A program made the translations under genes and the position numbers. The notes beneath the pieces are model-generated. The model searched no databases. It was not told where the DNA came from and was given only the letters and a program-made list of their open reading frames with translations. A stretch of DNA of 64,000 bases from positions 932,501-996,500 of the forward strand of contig OZ026566.1 in NCBI GenBank assembly GCA_964020155.1. The letters run 5' to 3'. This DNA comes from Chondrilla cf. caribensis (taxonomy: Eukaryota; Porifera; Demospongiae; Chondrillida; Chondrillidae). Shown here piece after piece: positions 1 through 10,700 of the stretch (positions are counted from its first letter, which is position 1; every line of letters starts with the position of its first letter).

Positions 1-230
1 ATTTGGTGTTATTGATGTTTGGTGTTGTTTACATTTACCAACCAACCAAGTAACCAGTGGTATACATATGTGTATCCGTATTGTCTCCATTTCACCGCTT
101 TATTAACATTGTCACATTCCACTATTCACTATAATTGTATGATGTTGTATTAACAAGAGGTTTACTGTACATGATGCTTGGTTTGCATGTATCCGTGTTG
201 GATTATCAAAGACTCAATGTAACCTTGATA

Positions 231-355
231 CATTCATGCATACATACATACGTACATTCATGCATACATACATACGTACATTCATGCATACGTACATACG
301 TACATTCATGCATACGTACATACGTACATTCATGCATACGTACATACGTACATTC
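231..355. repeat. 24-nt minisatellite, about 5 copies
   Basis: A 24-nt unit starting CATTCATGCATACATAC recurs at 231, 255, 279, 303 and 327, with one ACATAC-to-ACGTAC variant in later copies. It lies in the intron just upstream of the ZFYVE26 exon at 411. The long open frame across it is a by-product of the repeat length being divisible by three. Confidence 0.9.
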
Positions 356-410
356 ATGTGTTGTTCTGTTTGGTCACAATCTCCTGTTGGCTCTGCACCC
401 ATCACTCCAG

Positions 411-1925
411 GCCTTGCTGGCAGACCCTGGTCTCAAGGATGGGTTCAACATGGCCACCAGGATCATCCAGACCTTCCAGCTACCAGTGGAGGATGTGCTC
501 TGCCACATGGCTAAGGCCCTTGTACTCGCCTCGCGTTACCAGGACGTTAAGGACCTCCTCCATCTGATGCAGCTCACGGACGTGTGTCCGGAGAGCAGCA
601 GCGATAAGATCATAATATCGGCTGTGAAGACTCTATCCCACCACACCAAAGATGTGAGATGTTATGTATTGTACTCGCCATCCGCCCTTGTTTCAGAGTT
701 TGTAGATAGTCTGGCTCAGCCAGACCATATGTACCATTCCACAATGACGGCAGTCGTATCGTTGAAAATGTTGGGAAGTAGTATTCCATTTTGGCTAGTG
801 TTAACAGAAACTCCATGTTGTATGCCACATGGTAGTCTTGCGTAGCCGGATTGTGTGTGCAGTCTAGGGTTGAACAGAAGTTCAACTGATGGGTGGGGGA
901 CTTGGGAGAGGACAGAATGGAGGGACCGTTGTGGGTGACTAGTTAGGGTTGGTGGAGAATAGACCTGCTAACCATGACACACTAGACGTGTCTGAGGATG
1001 TGTACATACAGACTCAGAAGTGTCTCCACTGGTGTGTGTTCAGTTGGTTGCATGTAGCAGATGGTTCTCTTCAGTCTGGTTTGGACCGTACCTTTCAGTG
1101 ACTATTCATACTTATGGTGTTTGTCTGGTGCATCCACTTTTCGTTGTATACCTCTTGTCCTGTTGTTGTTTGTGTGCTGTAGATGAAGCACATTGACCGC
1201 CTCATTGGACTGCTGTCAGATGAGAGAAATAAGGTACGTGTGTATATTTTTGGAAACACCTGTATCCCCTGGATCTACATACAATATGTCTATTAGGCTC
1301 TAATTGTGTGATGAGATGCTATAGTACATGTATGTGTATGCATGTATATATGCATGTAAGTATGTGTATGTATGTATTTATGTATGTATGTATGTGTGTA
1401 TGTGCGTATGTACGTGTGTATGTATGTGTGTACATAATATAATATGTATAAATATGTAGGATATGTACATACACTACGTACTATGACACTATGTATATAT
1501 AGTGTAGTATCAGTGTATCCAAGTTGTGAAATTATTTTTGTACATTTATTGTTTGCAGTGAATTAAGTCGCTGTGTTTCACTTAATGTGCACCAGTAGGT
1601 ATTACATATGTAGCAAACATACTTAGGCACTTCATTGGGGCTCTAATGTGTTTGTATAGATGATCAAGAATGTGCAAATCATATTGCTCCCTTGGCACAG
1701 GTGCAAGCCTACATCCAGTGTGGCAAGTTGAAGTCCGGTTATCTGATAGCTGTGAAGCACAACCTGGTGGACCAGGTGAGGGACATTGCCCGTATCGCCA
1801 ACCAGGCGGGGCAACTGAACATGAAGGACATCTGCGAGAAGTGGCTCCAGGCAAATACTGGGGAGGAGGACAAGAAAGAGAAGAAAAGCAGACGTTCCAT
1901 GACTTCTAGTGCAAGACACAAGTAA
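411..1925 (+). CDS. ZFYVE26: ZFYVE26/spastizin-like protein, C-terminal exons (partial)
   Basis: Three coding exons are visible: 411-653, 1183-1233 and 1701-1925 (stop TAA 1923-1925). All have AG acceptors and the first two have GT donors; every join is phase 0. The product is alpha-helical. The last exon begins VQAYIQCGKLKSGYLIAVK and contains an ICEKWLQ motif, which matches my recollection of the extreme C-terminus of spastizin (AYI..KLKSAYLIAVK ... DICAQWL), ending in a basic tail. Spastizin (ZFYVE26, SPG15) is a very large FYVE protein that works with spatacsin and AP-5 in lysosome reformation and endosomal sorting. Its FYVE domain is far upstream and outside this window, so the call rests only on the helical C-terminus. 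The 5' part of the gene must lie to the left. An ATTAAA-like signal follows the stop near 1935. Alternative: another helical-repeat trafficking protein. Confidence 0.7.
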
Positions 1926-2320
1926 TTCAATGTATATTAAAGTACTGAATTAATTTTGTTTTTATGTTTGTCAAATAAGATGTTGAATGTATTAATTTTA
2001 TAGCAACACACTGCGATCAGCTATACTGAAGGTATATGCCAGCAATTACATGCAAGAACTGATGTACCAGGTGTATGACTACTCTACAATCTATCCAAGC
2101 AGTACCAATTGTTTCACGCATGCATGCACCTGCATTCAACTATAATGTCTAGCCCTCTTTGTTTATTACTGCTAGCATGAATTTGCACAGCCTACACGCT
2201 ATATTATGCACATGCAAATCAAAAATTTAATACATTATAATTACTCTACATGCATTACATTTACATGTAGAATAATAATACCAGCGCTGTGAAGTTATTT
2301 GTCATGACGATATTCATTGC
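1926..2320. other. Intergenic, ZFYVE26 3' end to cluster promoter
   Basis: AT-rich sequence with no credible coding frame. It holds the presumed 3' UTR/polyadenylation region of the ZFYVE26-like gene and nothing else that I can identify. Confidence 0.6.
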
Positions 2321-2352
2321 TACGTCAGAGCCTGGTCGCTAGGGCGTAGCCC
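2321..2352 (+). promoter_or_regulatory. Promoter block shared with the paralogue at 8755-8810
   Basis: TACGTCAGAG at 2321-2330 and GGTCGCTAGGGCGTAGCCC at 2334-2352 lie about 110-140 nt before the ATG at 2464. The paralogous gene at 8904 has the identical 10-mer (8755-8764) and a 16/19 match to the second block (8792-8810). Conservation in otherwise diverged upstream DNA suggests a promoter. GTTGCTAGG-type sequence resembles an RFX X-box half site; that is only a resemblance. Confidence 0.5.
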
Positions 2353-2463
2353 TCTACGTACTAGCCGTATTATTGAGCTGGTCAGTGTGTATGTAGTTGG
2401 TAATTGTGCTAAAGTGCCCGAATTAAGGCTTTTCGAATCCGAGTCTACTTCAAAAGTGGAAGG

Positions 2464-4587
2464 ATGCTTACGGAGAAGATGCTGTTGGCAGTTTTTGTCT
2501 TGGTGCTGCCTCTCTCTATTGGCGGACAAGGAGCCGTTTCCTGTGAGTAATTTTATAACGAACGCGTGCTCACCCTCCGAAAAACCTCCATAATGGCCAC
2601 TGAGCTTTTGTGTCACTATCCGGAATATTGCAAAAATGCCTAGATCGACTAGTTGAGTGGTCATCATTTTATGCTATTACTGGTTTACTTAAACGGTTCA
2701 ACCGGGTATCTTGCAAAGCGCAGTCGTCTTTACCGATGAATGGCCTCCCTAGGTGATGGTGTTACTGCAGATATAGAAGAAGACACGTGTATCTTTGAAC
2801 GATCGGTACTGTGGTCCAGTCAGGGAAGGGGCTGGTTGCATGAGACTGCTACCTGGGAGCTAGGGCTGCAAGGACGTGAACTTGCTAAACATCCATATTC
2901 GTAGAGTTTGCTAATCCTCTAATGCTGTGGAGCCATGCATGAAACCCTGTCCTAATTCATGCATGTGTGCGTACATTGGCTGTCTGTATACAACTTATAT
3001 TATATTCTGTATTATGTTTACGTTCTTATTTCATTGTGTGTATGTACATGCTCTGCTCTCTTCAGATAGCCTTATGAACTTTACACTGACCTCAGTAGAA
3101 GGAAATGGTTTCACGACAACTTGGAGAGTGCCAGTGGGAAGTGGCGATTTCAGCTACTTCCAGATGTACTTCACCTTCTTCAGCTCCAACAACTATCGGC
3201 GGAGTATCACCATATACCCCTCAGATGATCGCCTGAACATGACTGACGACTGGTATATCTTCCAATTTGCTGGACTGCACACTCTCAACAGTTACGAGGA
3301 CTATGACCAAGACATTTATGGTTCCTTCCTGATCACTGTGGTGGGGTACGACGGAACAGGATACTGGTTCTCAGATGACTTGATGTTCACTCCCGGTATG
3401 TTGTGAATTATCCTACATATATGGACCTACAATCATGTACGTACTGTACATGTTCATATTGTACTTATTGTAACTTCACAGCTAAATCATTTGCTCCTTT
3501 TGAACTCATGGTTGTGTCACCCTCAAATGAATTCTCTGTTGTAAGTTAATGGAAGCACAGTGTGTGTACATTGTTACTCATCTGCTGCATGATTGCTATT
3601 GTTTACTCTGCTTCTTGTTGTATGTTTGAAATCTTTTCAGTATTATGGCAAGAACCTGGCTGAAGAGCTGACATTGGTGGTTCGGTCGATCTTACCTGGG
3701 TTTGTACGTAAACGTGGAGCCATATCATTATCCACACTTACTTGTTTTGGCAACTATAGCGTTTTCCGAGGTGTCATTAGTGCATGGGGGAGCGATGCTA
3801 CACTCTACCGTGACAGTCTTCAGTGGTGGCTGAACGCTAACAAAGTCAACGACACGCTTTTTGGTGCAGAAGGGAGCCTTTTGTACTTATACAATAGCAT
3901 CTCTGTGCTACTGTCGGAAGGCCCCTGTGGTTTCAACATATCGTCTGTGGACGACCCATTCTGTGGAACTAGCATCACAACGAACCCTACTATGACAACC
4001 ACTGCATCTATGAGCTCATCCACTCCCGTGGTAACCAATGCCACAAGCCCGCCCACTGCTCCTAATGTAGATCAATCCGGTGTTGCCGCTTCCAGCAGTA
4101 GCAGTGCTATTTCTAACATCGCACTGGCTATTTCTTGCATTGCTATCGTCATATCGCTCCTTGTAGCCATCGGTCTGGCCTTGTACATTGTGGTGCTGAA
4201 GAGACAATACAAAGACAAGATCAAACAGGAATTGGACAGGTGATTTTTGCATTATGCATTTATACTCGACTACACTTTTTTACAAGCCTGGGAAACAATT
4301 ATTTCTCTGTTAACTTGGTATGTTTGTGGTGACAGCCATTGGTGATCATGCATACTTTCTGTTATGTGTCGGTTGTTTCTTCTGGTGTTACTATGCTGAT
4401 ATGATTTTCAATGTTGTATTCCAGACCGCTGTCAGTAATTGGGTTTTCCGACACGAATACCCCTGGTGCAGCCTACACTGAGTCCCCTATCTATATCCCT
4501 GAAGATAAAGGGTTTGTCGAACATGAAATCACCCCTGAAGACGATGATGATAACTTTCAGCAGGTGGAAGAAGATGCTGCATATTAG
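2464..4587 (+). CDS. Type I membrane protein, FN3-like + SEA-like ectodomain (copy 1)
   Basis: Five exons: 2464-2542, 3066-3395, 3482-3540, 3641-4239 and 4425-4587, with GT-AG joins in phases 1, 1, 0 and 2, giving 409 residues. Residues 1 to about 22 form a signal peptide (MLLAVFVLVLPLSIGGQG). About 30-135 read like a fibronectin type III domain (NFTLTSVEGNGFTTTWRVP ... ending YWFSDDLMFTP). About 140-270 resemble a SEA-type alpha/beta fold with two or three cysteines; no cleavage motif was seen. A Thr/Ser/Pro stalk with N-glycosylation sites leads to a transmembrane helix at about 316-342 (IALAISCIAIVISLLVAIG), then a basic stop-transfer (KRQYKDK). The cytoplasmic tail is acidic, with YTESPIYI and a C-terminal AAY. 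The function is not known; a cell-surface adhesion or recognition receptor is an inference. A paralogue lies at 8904-10700, and collagen-like secreted genes alternate with it. Confidence 0.8.
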
Positions 4588-5070
4588 CTGTAATGACCTG
4601 CACTATCTTGGTTTGATCAAACCTTAACTGAAAACTTAATTGTCTTTTATATTAGAATTTTCAGATTCTGTATAACTGTACGTAGCTAGAGCCTGTCTAC
4701 ATGCATTAATGTTACATAGTGCTACTATTAGTTTTACAATAATGTTTGCTAACATTAATTTTTGTGCATGCAGAGACTTTGATACAAATGAAGCTATAAG
4801 GCATAGTTCACTGCATGACGTACAGCATCAATGCCTTGATCACTGTGCACGTGTTCTTACAGAGGAAGAGAACACACAGGGTGCCAAATTTTGCAGCTGC
4901 AAGTTGTTGCGTGGTTTTACTCAGTAATATGCATGCCTCATGCTGGTACTGGTATGCGGGTTCCACTCGAACTGAGGATTCCTATTATACTCAAGGTATA
5001 ATACAGGCTCAATCAATATTATTGTGACGTTGATTTTCGCGTATGCGTTCGTGTATTCGCGTTTACGAAG
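4588..5070. other. Intergenic between copy 1 membrane gene and collagen-like gene 1
   Basis: AT-rich, with no supported gene. It contains the 3' UTR of the membrane-protein gene. Short frames at 4709-5027 carry no recognisable protein features and end at arbitrary stops. Confidence 0.6.
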
Positions 5071-5080
5071 TGACACACCC
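5071..5080 (+). promoter_or_regulatory. Shared TGACACACCC element, collagen-like gene 1
   Basis: ACGAAGTGACACACCCAG spans 5065-5082, and the core TGACACACCC ends 73 nt before the ATG at 5154. The same core occurs at 64-75 nt before the ATG in all four collagen/fibrinogen-like copies, so it probably marks the core promoter or transcription start region. Confidence 0.65.
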
Positions 5081-5153
5081 AGTTTTGTTGTCAAGATTCG
5101 GTTGCTCGTTTCCTACGATATTCGGTGCATCCCTTTTCCAAGAGTGAAGCAAT

Positions 5154-6215
5154 ATGTCATCGGCTCTACTTCTTCTTCTTCTCAACCTGGCAATGACCGC
5201 CGTAACTGTGAAATCGGAGGAAAGCTGTCCCTCAATACAAGGACAGCCCGGGCGTGACGGTCGAGACGGAGTACCCGGAAAGGACGGAATCCCCGGCAGC
5301 GACGGAATGCCAGGTGCTCCGGGGGCATTATCCTACAGCGAACTGATTGCTGCCTCGAATGATATTAAAACGCAGGTACAAACTTCGCTGGACGAACAGC
5401 TGAATAAGAGGACTTGTACCTCGTCCTGTTCTCCATACCTTGGTGCGAACAGTAACACACCAGCCTGGTCTTGTCTCCACATCTACCAGTGCGACTGTAC
5501 ATCGCCATCTGGCATGTACTGGATCATCGGAAATGCGACTAAACAGGTGTATTGCGACATGGATAATGCGCGTTGTGGTTCCAAGGGTTGGACAAGAATC
5601 GCATATCTCAACATGGCTGAAGATGGAGCCACATGTCCTTCTGGTTTGACTGTTATTACTGACCCAAAGAACCTATGCGGTAGAGGAGATAGCAGTGTTG
5701 CTAGCTGCTCATCACTTACCTATTCAGTTTATGGGACAAAGTACAACAGAGTGTGTGGACGAGCTATTGGTTACCAGTATGCTTCAACAGATGGCTATCA
5801 TGGACCAAAAGACATCAACTCCTACTACGTTGATGGCTTGTCCATAACATATGGATCTCCTAGAAAGCACATATGGACGTATGCATCGGGTGTCTCTGAT
5901 AATACAGACGGTGGAGGTCAGTACACTTGTCCATGTGCTTTGTTTCCTGGCACTGCTCCACCTTCATTTGTTGGAGACAATTACTATTGTGAGTCAGGGA
6001 ATGTTGGCGGATGGGCTGGCGTTGTCTACATTGATGACCCTCTGTGGGATGGAGACGGTTGTGGTACTGGTAACAACTGCTGTGCACAAACTGGTATGCC
6101 CTGGTTCTGTCGTACACTACCACAGGAAGTTGACGAGGACATCGAAGTGAGATTCTGTGGCAATGAGGGGGCTGAAGATGTCTATGTGGAGCTACTTGAG
6201 CTTTACATCCAGTAA
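5154..6215 (+). CDS. Secreted short-collagen/fibrinogen-like protein, copy 1
   Basis: Single exon, 353 residues. ATG at 5154 gives a signal peptide (MSSALLLLLLNLAMTAVTV, residues 1-19). About ten Gly-X-Y triplets follow at 29-58 (GQPGRDGRDGVPGKDGIPG), then a helical segment (about 60-85) that could trimerise the chain. A Cys-rich domain of about 260 residues has the start of a fibrinogen-like fold (SGMYWI ... QVYCDMDNARCGSKGWTRIA). The C-terminal half has a motif set I associate with uncharacterised sponge and cnidarian secreted proteins: GSPRKHIWTYASG, CPCA, YYCESGN, DPLWDGDGC, NNCC, PWFCRTLP and DIEVRFC. This architecture parallels ficolins and other collagen-fibrinogen lectins, so a soluble recognition or matrix role is plausible but not shown. 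No introns interrupt it, unlike its neighbours. Confidence 0.85.
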   Translation: MSSALLLLLLNLAMTAVTVKSEESCPSIQGQPGRDGRDGVPGKDGIPGSDGMPGAPGALSYSELIAASNDIKTQVQTSLDEQLNKRTCTSSCSPYLGANSNTPAWSCLHIYQCDCTSPSGMYWIIGNATKQVYCDMDNARCGSKGWTRIAYLNMAEDGATCPSGLTVITDPKNLCGRGDSSVASCSSLTYSVYGTKYNRVCGRAIGYQYASTDGYHGPKDINSYYVDGLSITYGSPRKHIWTYASGVSDNTDGGGQYTCPCALFPGTAPPSFVGDNYYCESGNVGGWAGVVYIDDPLWDGDGCGTGNNCCAQTGMPWFCRTLPQEVDEDIEVRFCGNEGAEDVYVELLELYIQ

Positions 6216-7414
6216 CGGTTACCATAGCAAGTACACAGAGCTTCTGGAGGAAGTTCCTATAGTTCACATAAATTACACATAAATACACACTGTGTTTGGG
6301 TTTATTGTGTAGTAAATCTTTCATACGTTATTACTATAAGTAGTTTAATTCAATGATACTTTTATCACTGTATAGATATTAACTAGGGATTAGTATGAAA
6401 ATTTGCCATTTTATATTGACAATTTGTGTTGTCAAATTATTTGACACTAGTTGAGTGTATTATGTTATACACCGTAAAATTAATATGACATTGCATACTA
6501 GCCCAGAGGGTTGCTAATAAGGTTCCCAGTAAAAAGAGGCAAATATGTACAAAGATGAATTATAAAAATCAACATTTACTATTACTACTAATTTAATAGG
6601 TACTTTTGTTCATAAAGGTGCATGTTGGAAAAAATAATTGACATAAATACATAAATTATAATAAGTAATGAATCAATAAATAAAACAGACATGCAGGACA
6701 AGCCAAAATAGTATAACATGCAATAATATACATGTTATACTATTATACTACTACTGTATATGTAAAAAGTATAGCATGCAACAACACACAGAAATAGGGT
6801 GTGCACCAGAAGCTACAGTTGATGTAGAAATGAGCATGCATGAATAACAAACGTATTGAGGGGCTAGCATAACTTGGCTTCAGCAGGGAGACAATCCCAT
6901 GTCTTGGGTTCACTGAGTCAACTATATACAAATTAATGCATGTTTACTATTACTCCAGTGATTGCATGTAAGTATAGCAAGTTACATATGCGTATTTTAT
7001 GTACATTTTGTATAATCAAATACACAATTCACAATATACCAGGTGAGGTGGTAGTTGGTTTAATATATGTATTTTTATTTGCATATATGTACAAAGGTAG
7101 CATAAACAAACCTAAGAGTGAACATTACAAATCAGCAAATCAGTTACGGATTCTTTAGCTAGCTACAACTCCTCGTCTTCATTTCCTTTATTTCATTCTT
7201 TATTTTCCGGTTCAGACTAACAAAGTCCTCATAAACACATTGAATGACAATGAACTCAATTGAAATAATGACTTCAAAACCGACAGCATGACCTGTGCGA
7301 CGTCTTTCTTATTGTCTGCAGTGCAAAACGTGCTAACAGCGCATACATTTTGAGCTATATTATTATACACGTTATTGACGTTACCTGTTCACGTTAAAAT
7401 TCGTTTCCGTGTGG
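6216..7414. other. Intergenic, AT-rich
   Basis: About 1.2 kb of AT-rich DNA with no supported gene or RNA. Short frames at 6743-7158 show no signal peptide, domain or homology that I recognise. Confidence 0.6.
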
Positions 7415-7424
7415 TGACACACCC
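7415..7424 (+). promoter_or_regulatory. Shared TGACACACCC element, collagen-like gene 2
   Basis: GTGACACACCCATTTTG lies around 7414-7430; the core ends 69 nt before the ATG at 7494. It is retained although the gene below is broken. Confidence 0.6.
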
Positions 7425-7493
7425 ATTTTGAGGATGATAATAATTTCGCTTGCCCCGAGTCTCTTTCAGCGACTGAAGTGAAAAACGTCAAGT

Positions 7494-8563
7494 ATGTTCC
7501 TTGTCCTACTTCTTTCCATTCTCAGCCTTGTACTGACTACGACAACTGCCCATTTGGAGGGAAATTGCCCTACGATACAGGGACAGCCCGGGCGTGACGG
7601 CCGAGACGGAACACCAGGGAGAGACGGGATACCAGGTATGGATGGAGCAGCAGGCCCTCCAACCACGCTCTCCTATATCGAGCTATCCACCTTCTTGAGC
7701 GATATCGAAGAATATGCGCAGGCGTCAGCAAGTAGTATCGAGGTGAATAAGAGGACCTGCAGTTCGAGCTGCTCTGAATTCCTTGGTCGGAACAGTACCA
7801 TCCCAGCCAATTCGTGTCTCCACATTTACCAGTGTAATGTTCTGTCATCATCTGGTCTGTACTGGATTGTCGGGAGCAATACTACGTCAAAGCAGGTTTA
7901 TTGCGACATGGATAATGCGCGTTGTGGTTCCAAAGGTTGGACAAGAATCGCATATCTCAATATGGCTGAAGATGGAGCCACATGTCCTTCTGGTTTGACT
8001 GTTATCACTGACCCAAAGAACCTATGCGGTAGAGGAGATGGCAGTGCAGCCAGCTGCTCATCGCTTACCTATTCAGTTTATGGGACAAAGTACAACAGAG
8101 TGTGTGGCCGAGCTATCGGCTACCAGTTTGGCTCAACAGACGGCTATCATGGACCACAAGACATCAACTCCTACTATGTTGATGGCTTGTCTATAACATA
8201 TGGATCTCCTAGAAAGCACATATGGACGTATGCATCGGGTGTCTCTGATAATACAGACGGTGGAGGTCAGTACACTTGTCCATGTGCTTTGTATCCTGGC
8301 TTTGCTCCACCTTCATTTGTTGGAGACAATCAATATTGTGAGTCAGGGAATGTTGGCGGATTTACTGGCGTTGTCTACATTGATGACCCTCTATGGGACG
8401 GAGACGGTTGTGGTGAAGGCAACAACTGCTGAGCACAACCTGGAATGCCTTGGTTCTGTCGTAGTCTACCATTGGAGATTGAAGATGACATTGAAGTGAG
8501 ATTCTGTGGCAATGAGGGGCTGAAGATGTCTATGTGGAGCTACTTGAGCTTTACATCCAGTAA
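7494..8563 (+). pseudogene. Collagen/fibrinogen-like copy 2, disrupted by a nonsense change and a frameshift
   Basis: The frame opens with a signal peptide (MFLVLLLSILSLVLTTTTA) and about nine Gly-X-Y triplets, and is nearly identical to copy 1 from the QVYCDM motif onward. It stops at TGA 8430-8432, where copy 1 has TGT (Cys of the NNCC motif), after 312 residues. Homology continues downstream: PWFCR, DIEVRFC and the final ELLELYIQ plus TAA are still recognisable to about 8563. A second lesion follows, with four G at 8516-8519 where copy 1 has five, shifting the last stretch out of frame. Two independent lesions make a functional full-length product unlikely. A truncated secreted protein remains possible, and a sequencing or assembly error cannot be excluded for either change. 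Confidence 0.75.
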
Positions 8564-8754
8564 CCATGGAAATAACAATGGATGTCAGTACACATCTTGT
8601 GTACATTAGACTATATGTTTAAAATAATTAAACAAAGAGTTGCATATAACTATGATAAGTTGGTTGCATTTCAGTGCTTGTTTAATTGGTTTTAATGAAT
8701 ATAAGTAGTTTGAGTTTATCTTGGAAATTCTTTATCGCGAGCTAGTGTGGTGAA

Positions 8755-8810
8755 TACGTCAGAGTGACTCGTCAAGGTACCGTGATTAATTGGTTGCTAG
8801 GGCGTGACCC
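8755..8810 (+). promoter_or_regulatory. Promoter block shared with 2321-2352
   Basis: TACGTCAGAG at 8755-8764 and GGTTGCTAGGGCGTGACCC at 8792-8810, upstream of the ATG at 8904. The spacing between the two parts is 24 nt longer than in the first copy, yet both parts are kept. Confidence 0.5.
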
Positions 8811-8903
8811 GCCATTAAAGTATTCCGTCCGTCCTCACTGGTATTGTCTGGATAAGCGTGCAGACCCACGTACCTCAAGGCCGGAACGACGATTGCGGAG
8901 AAT

Positions 8904-10700
8904 ATGCTGTGGGTGGCTTTTGCATTGGTCCTTCCTCTCTGCGTCGTTGGACAAGAGACTATTTCCTGTACGCAATACACACTCGGACCTACTATTATGA
9001 TTGACTTTGATTTGTGATCGTGCTAGATCAAATTCTCGTGTTCTGATGTCTGGCTTTACGTGTGTGCACCTTCGCATCCTCCTATCCTATAGTAATAATT
9101 GGCCATGCCAAGTTACTAGGTACTATCCTCTCTTTGCAGACAGCCTCTTGGACCTCGCTCTGGCATCAGTAGACGGTGATGGATTTACGGCAACCTGGAC
9201 AGTGTCTGAAGGAAGCCCTGACTTTAGCTACTTTAAAGTGTACTTCACCTTCTTCAGCTCCAACAACTATCGGCGGAGTATCACCATATACCCCTCTGAC
9301 AATCGCCTGAACATGACTGACGACTGGTATATCTTCCAATTTGCCGGACTGCATACTCTCAACAGTTATGAGGACTATGACCAAGACAGTTATGGTAAAG
9401 GCAACGGATCCTTCCTGATCACTGTGGTGGGGTACGACGGAGCAGGATACTGGTTCTCAGATGACTTGATGTTCACTCCTGGTATGTTTTGAATGCACTG
9501 TAACAGTGTACACTAGTTTCACCTACACTGTATGTATTTATTGTAACTTCACAGCTAAATCATTTGCTCCTTTTGAACTCATGGTTGTTTCCCCCTCGGA
9601 CGAATTCTCTGTTGTAAGTTAATAAATGTAAATTGTTACTCATGTGCTGATTGCTATTGTTTACTCTGCTTCTTGTTGCATGTTTGAAATCCTTTCAGTA
9701 TTATGGCAAGAATCTGGCTGAAGAGCTGACATTGGTGGTTCGGTCGATCTTACCTGGGTTTATACGTAAGCGTGGAGCCATATCATTATCCACACTTACT
9801 TGTTTTGGCAACTATAGCGTTTTCCGAGGTGTCATTAGTGCATGGGGGAGCGATGCTACACTCTACCGTGACAATCTTCAGTGGTGGCTGAACGATAACA
9901 AAGTCAACGACACGCTTTTTGGTGCAGAAGGGAGCCTTTTGTACTTATACAATAGCATCTCTGTGCTACTGTCGGAAGGTCCATGTGGTTTCAACATATC
10001 GTCTGTGGACGACCCATTCTGTGGAACTAGCATCACAACGAACCCTACTATGACAACCACTGCATCTATGAGCTCATCCACTCCCGTGGTAACCAATGCC
10101 ACAAGCCCACCTACTGCTCCCAATGTAGATCAATCCGGTGTTGCAGTTTCCAGTGGCAATGATGCTATTTCTAACATCGCACTGGCTATTTCTTGCATTG
10201 CTATCGTCATATCGCTCCTTGTAGCCATCGGTCTGGCCTTGTACATTGTGGTCTTGAAGAGAAGGTACAAGGAAGACATGAAAGAGGAGAGAGAAAGGTG
10301 ATGTTTGCTTCATGTTATTTGACATGTTGTTTGACAGTGCATGTATTGCAAACAACAACAACAGGTCATTTCATTGGTAACTCCCACAATAATCACTACT
10401 GAGAATTAGGAATATGGGGCTGTCATGGAGACAGACATGTAATTGTCGAGGGCAGCTGTCAGTATAGTAACAGAATACATGTCAAACATTTCACATACAC
10501 AAAGTTACCGTACATGCATGTTATTGCTGACTATTCCAACTAGTGTATTTTTGATATGTTTGTGTTTGCTATTCTGTTGTAGACCACTGTCTGTGTTTGA
10601 TTTTCAAGAGACTATTGAGCCATCCTTTTCCAACCTTATGCATGAAGAAATGATGGCTGACGAATTGGATAAAAAGTCGGAGGGAGACACATTGTACTAA
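8904..10700 (+). CDS. Type I membrane protein, FN3-like + SEA-like ectodomain (copy 2)
   Basis: Five exons: 8904-8967, 9140-9481, 9555-9613, 9699-10297 and 10583-10700, in the same phases as copy 1, giving 393 residues. The signal peptide is MLWVAFALVLPLCVVGQ. The FN3-like domain differs from copy 1 in its first 35 residues and has a four-residue insertion (KGNG), but is nearly identical after YFTFFSSNNYRRSI. Exon 4 (SEA-like region, stalk and membrane helix) is exactly 599 nt in both copies and differs at only a few positions. The cytoplasmic exon diverges after RPLSV: it is acidic and ends SEGDTLY, again with a terminal Tyr. The uneven divergence suggests gene conversion of the middle with diversification at both ends. 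The function is unknown; a surface receptor is inferred. Confidence 0.8.

Noticed and set aside
135..845. 236-residue frame covering the first ZFYVE26 exon
   Set aside because: Only 411-653 is exon-like. The left part is minisatellite and the right part is past a GT donor.
7494..8432. Collagen-fibrinogen copy 2 as an intact shorter gene
   Set aside because: Homology continues past the stop for over 100 nt and a second frameshift follows, so a disrupted gene is the better reading.
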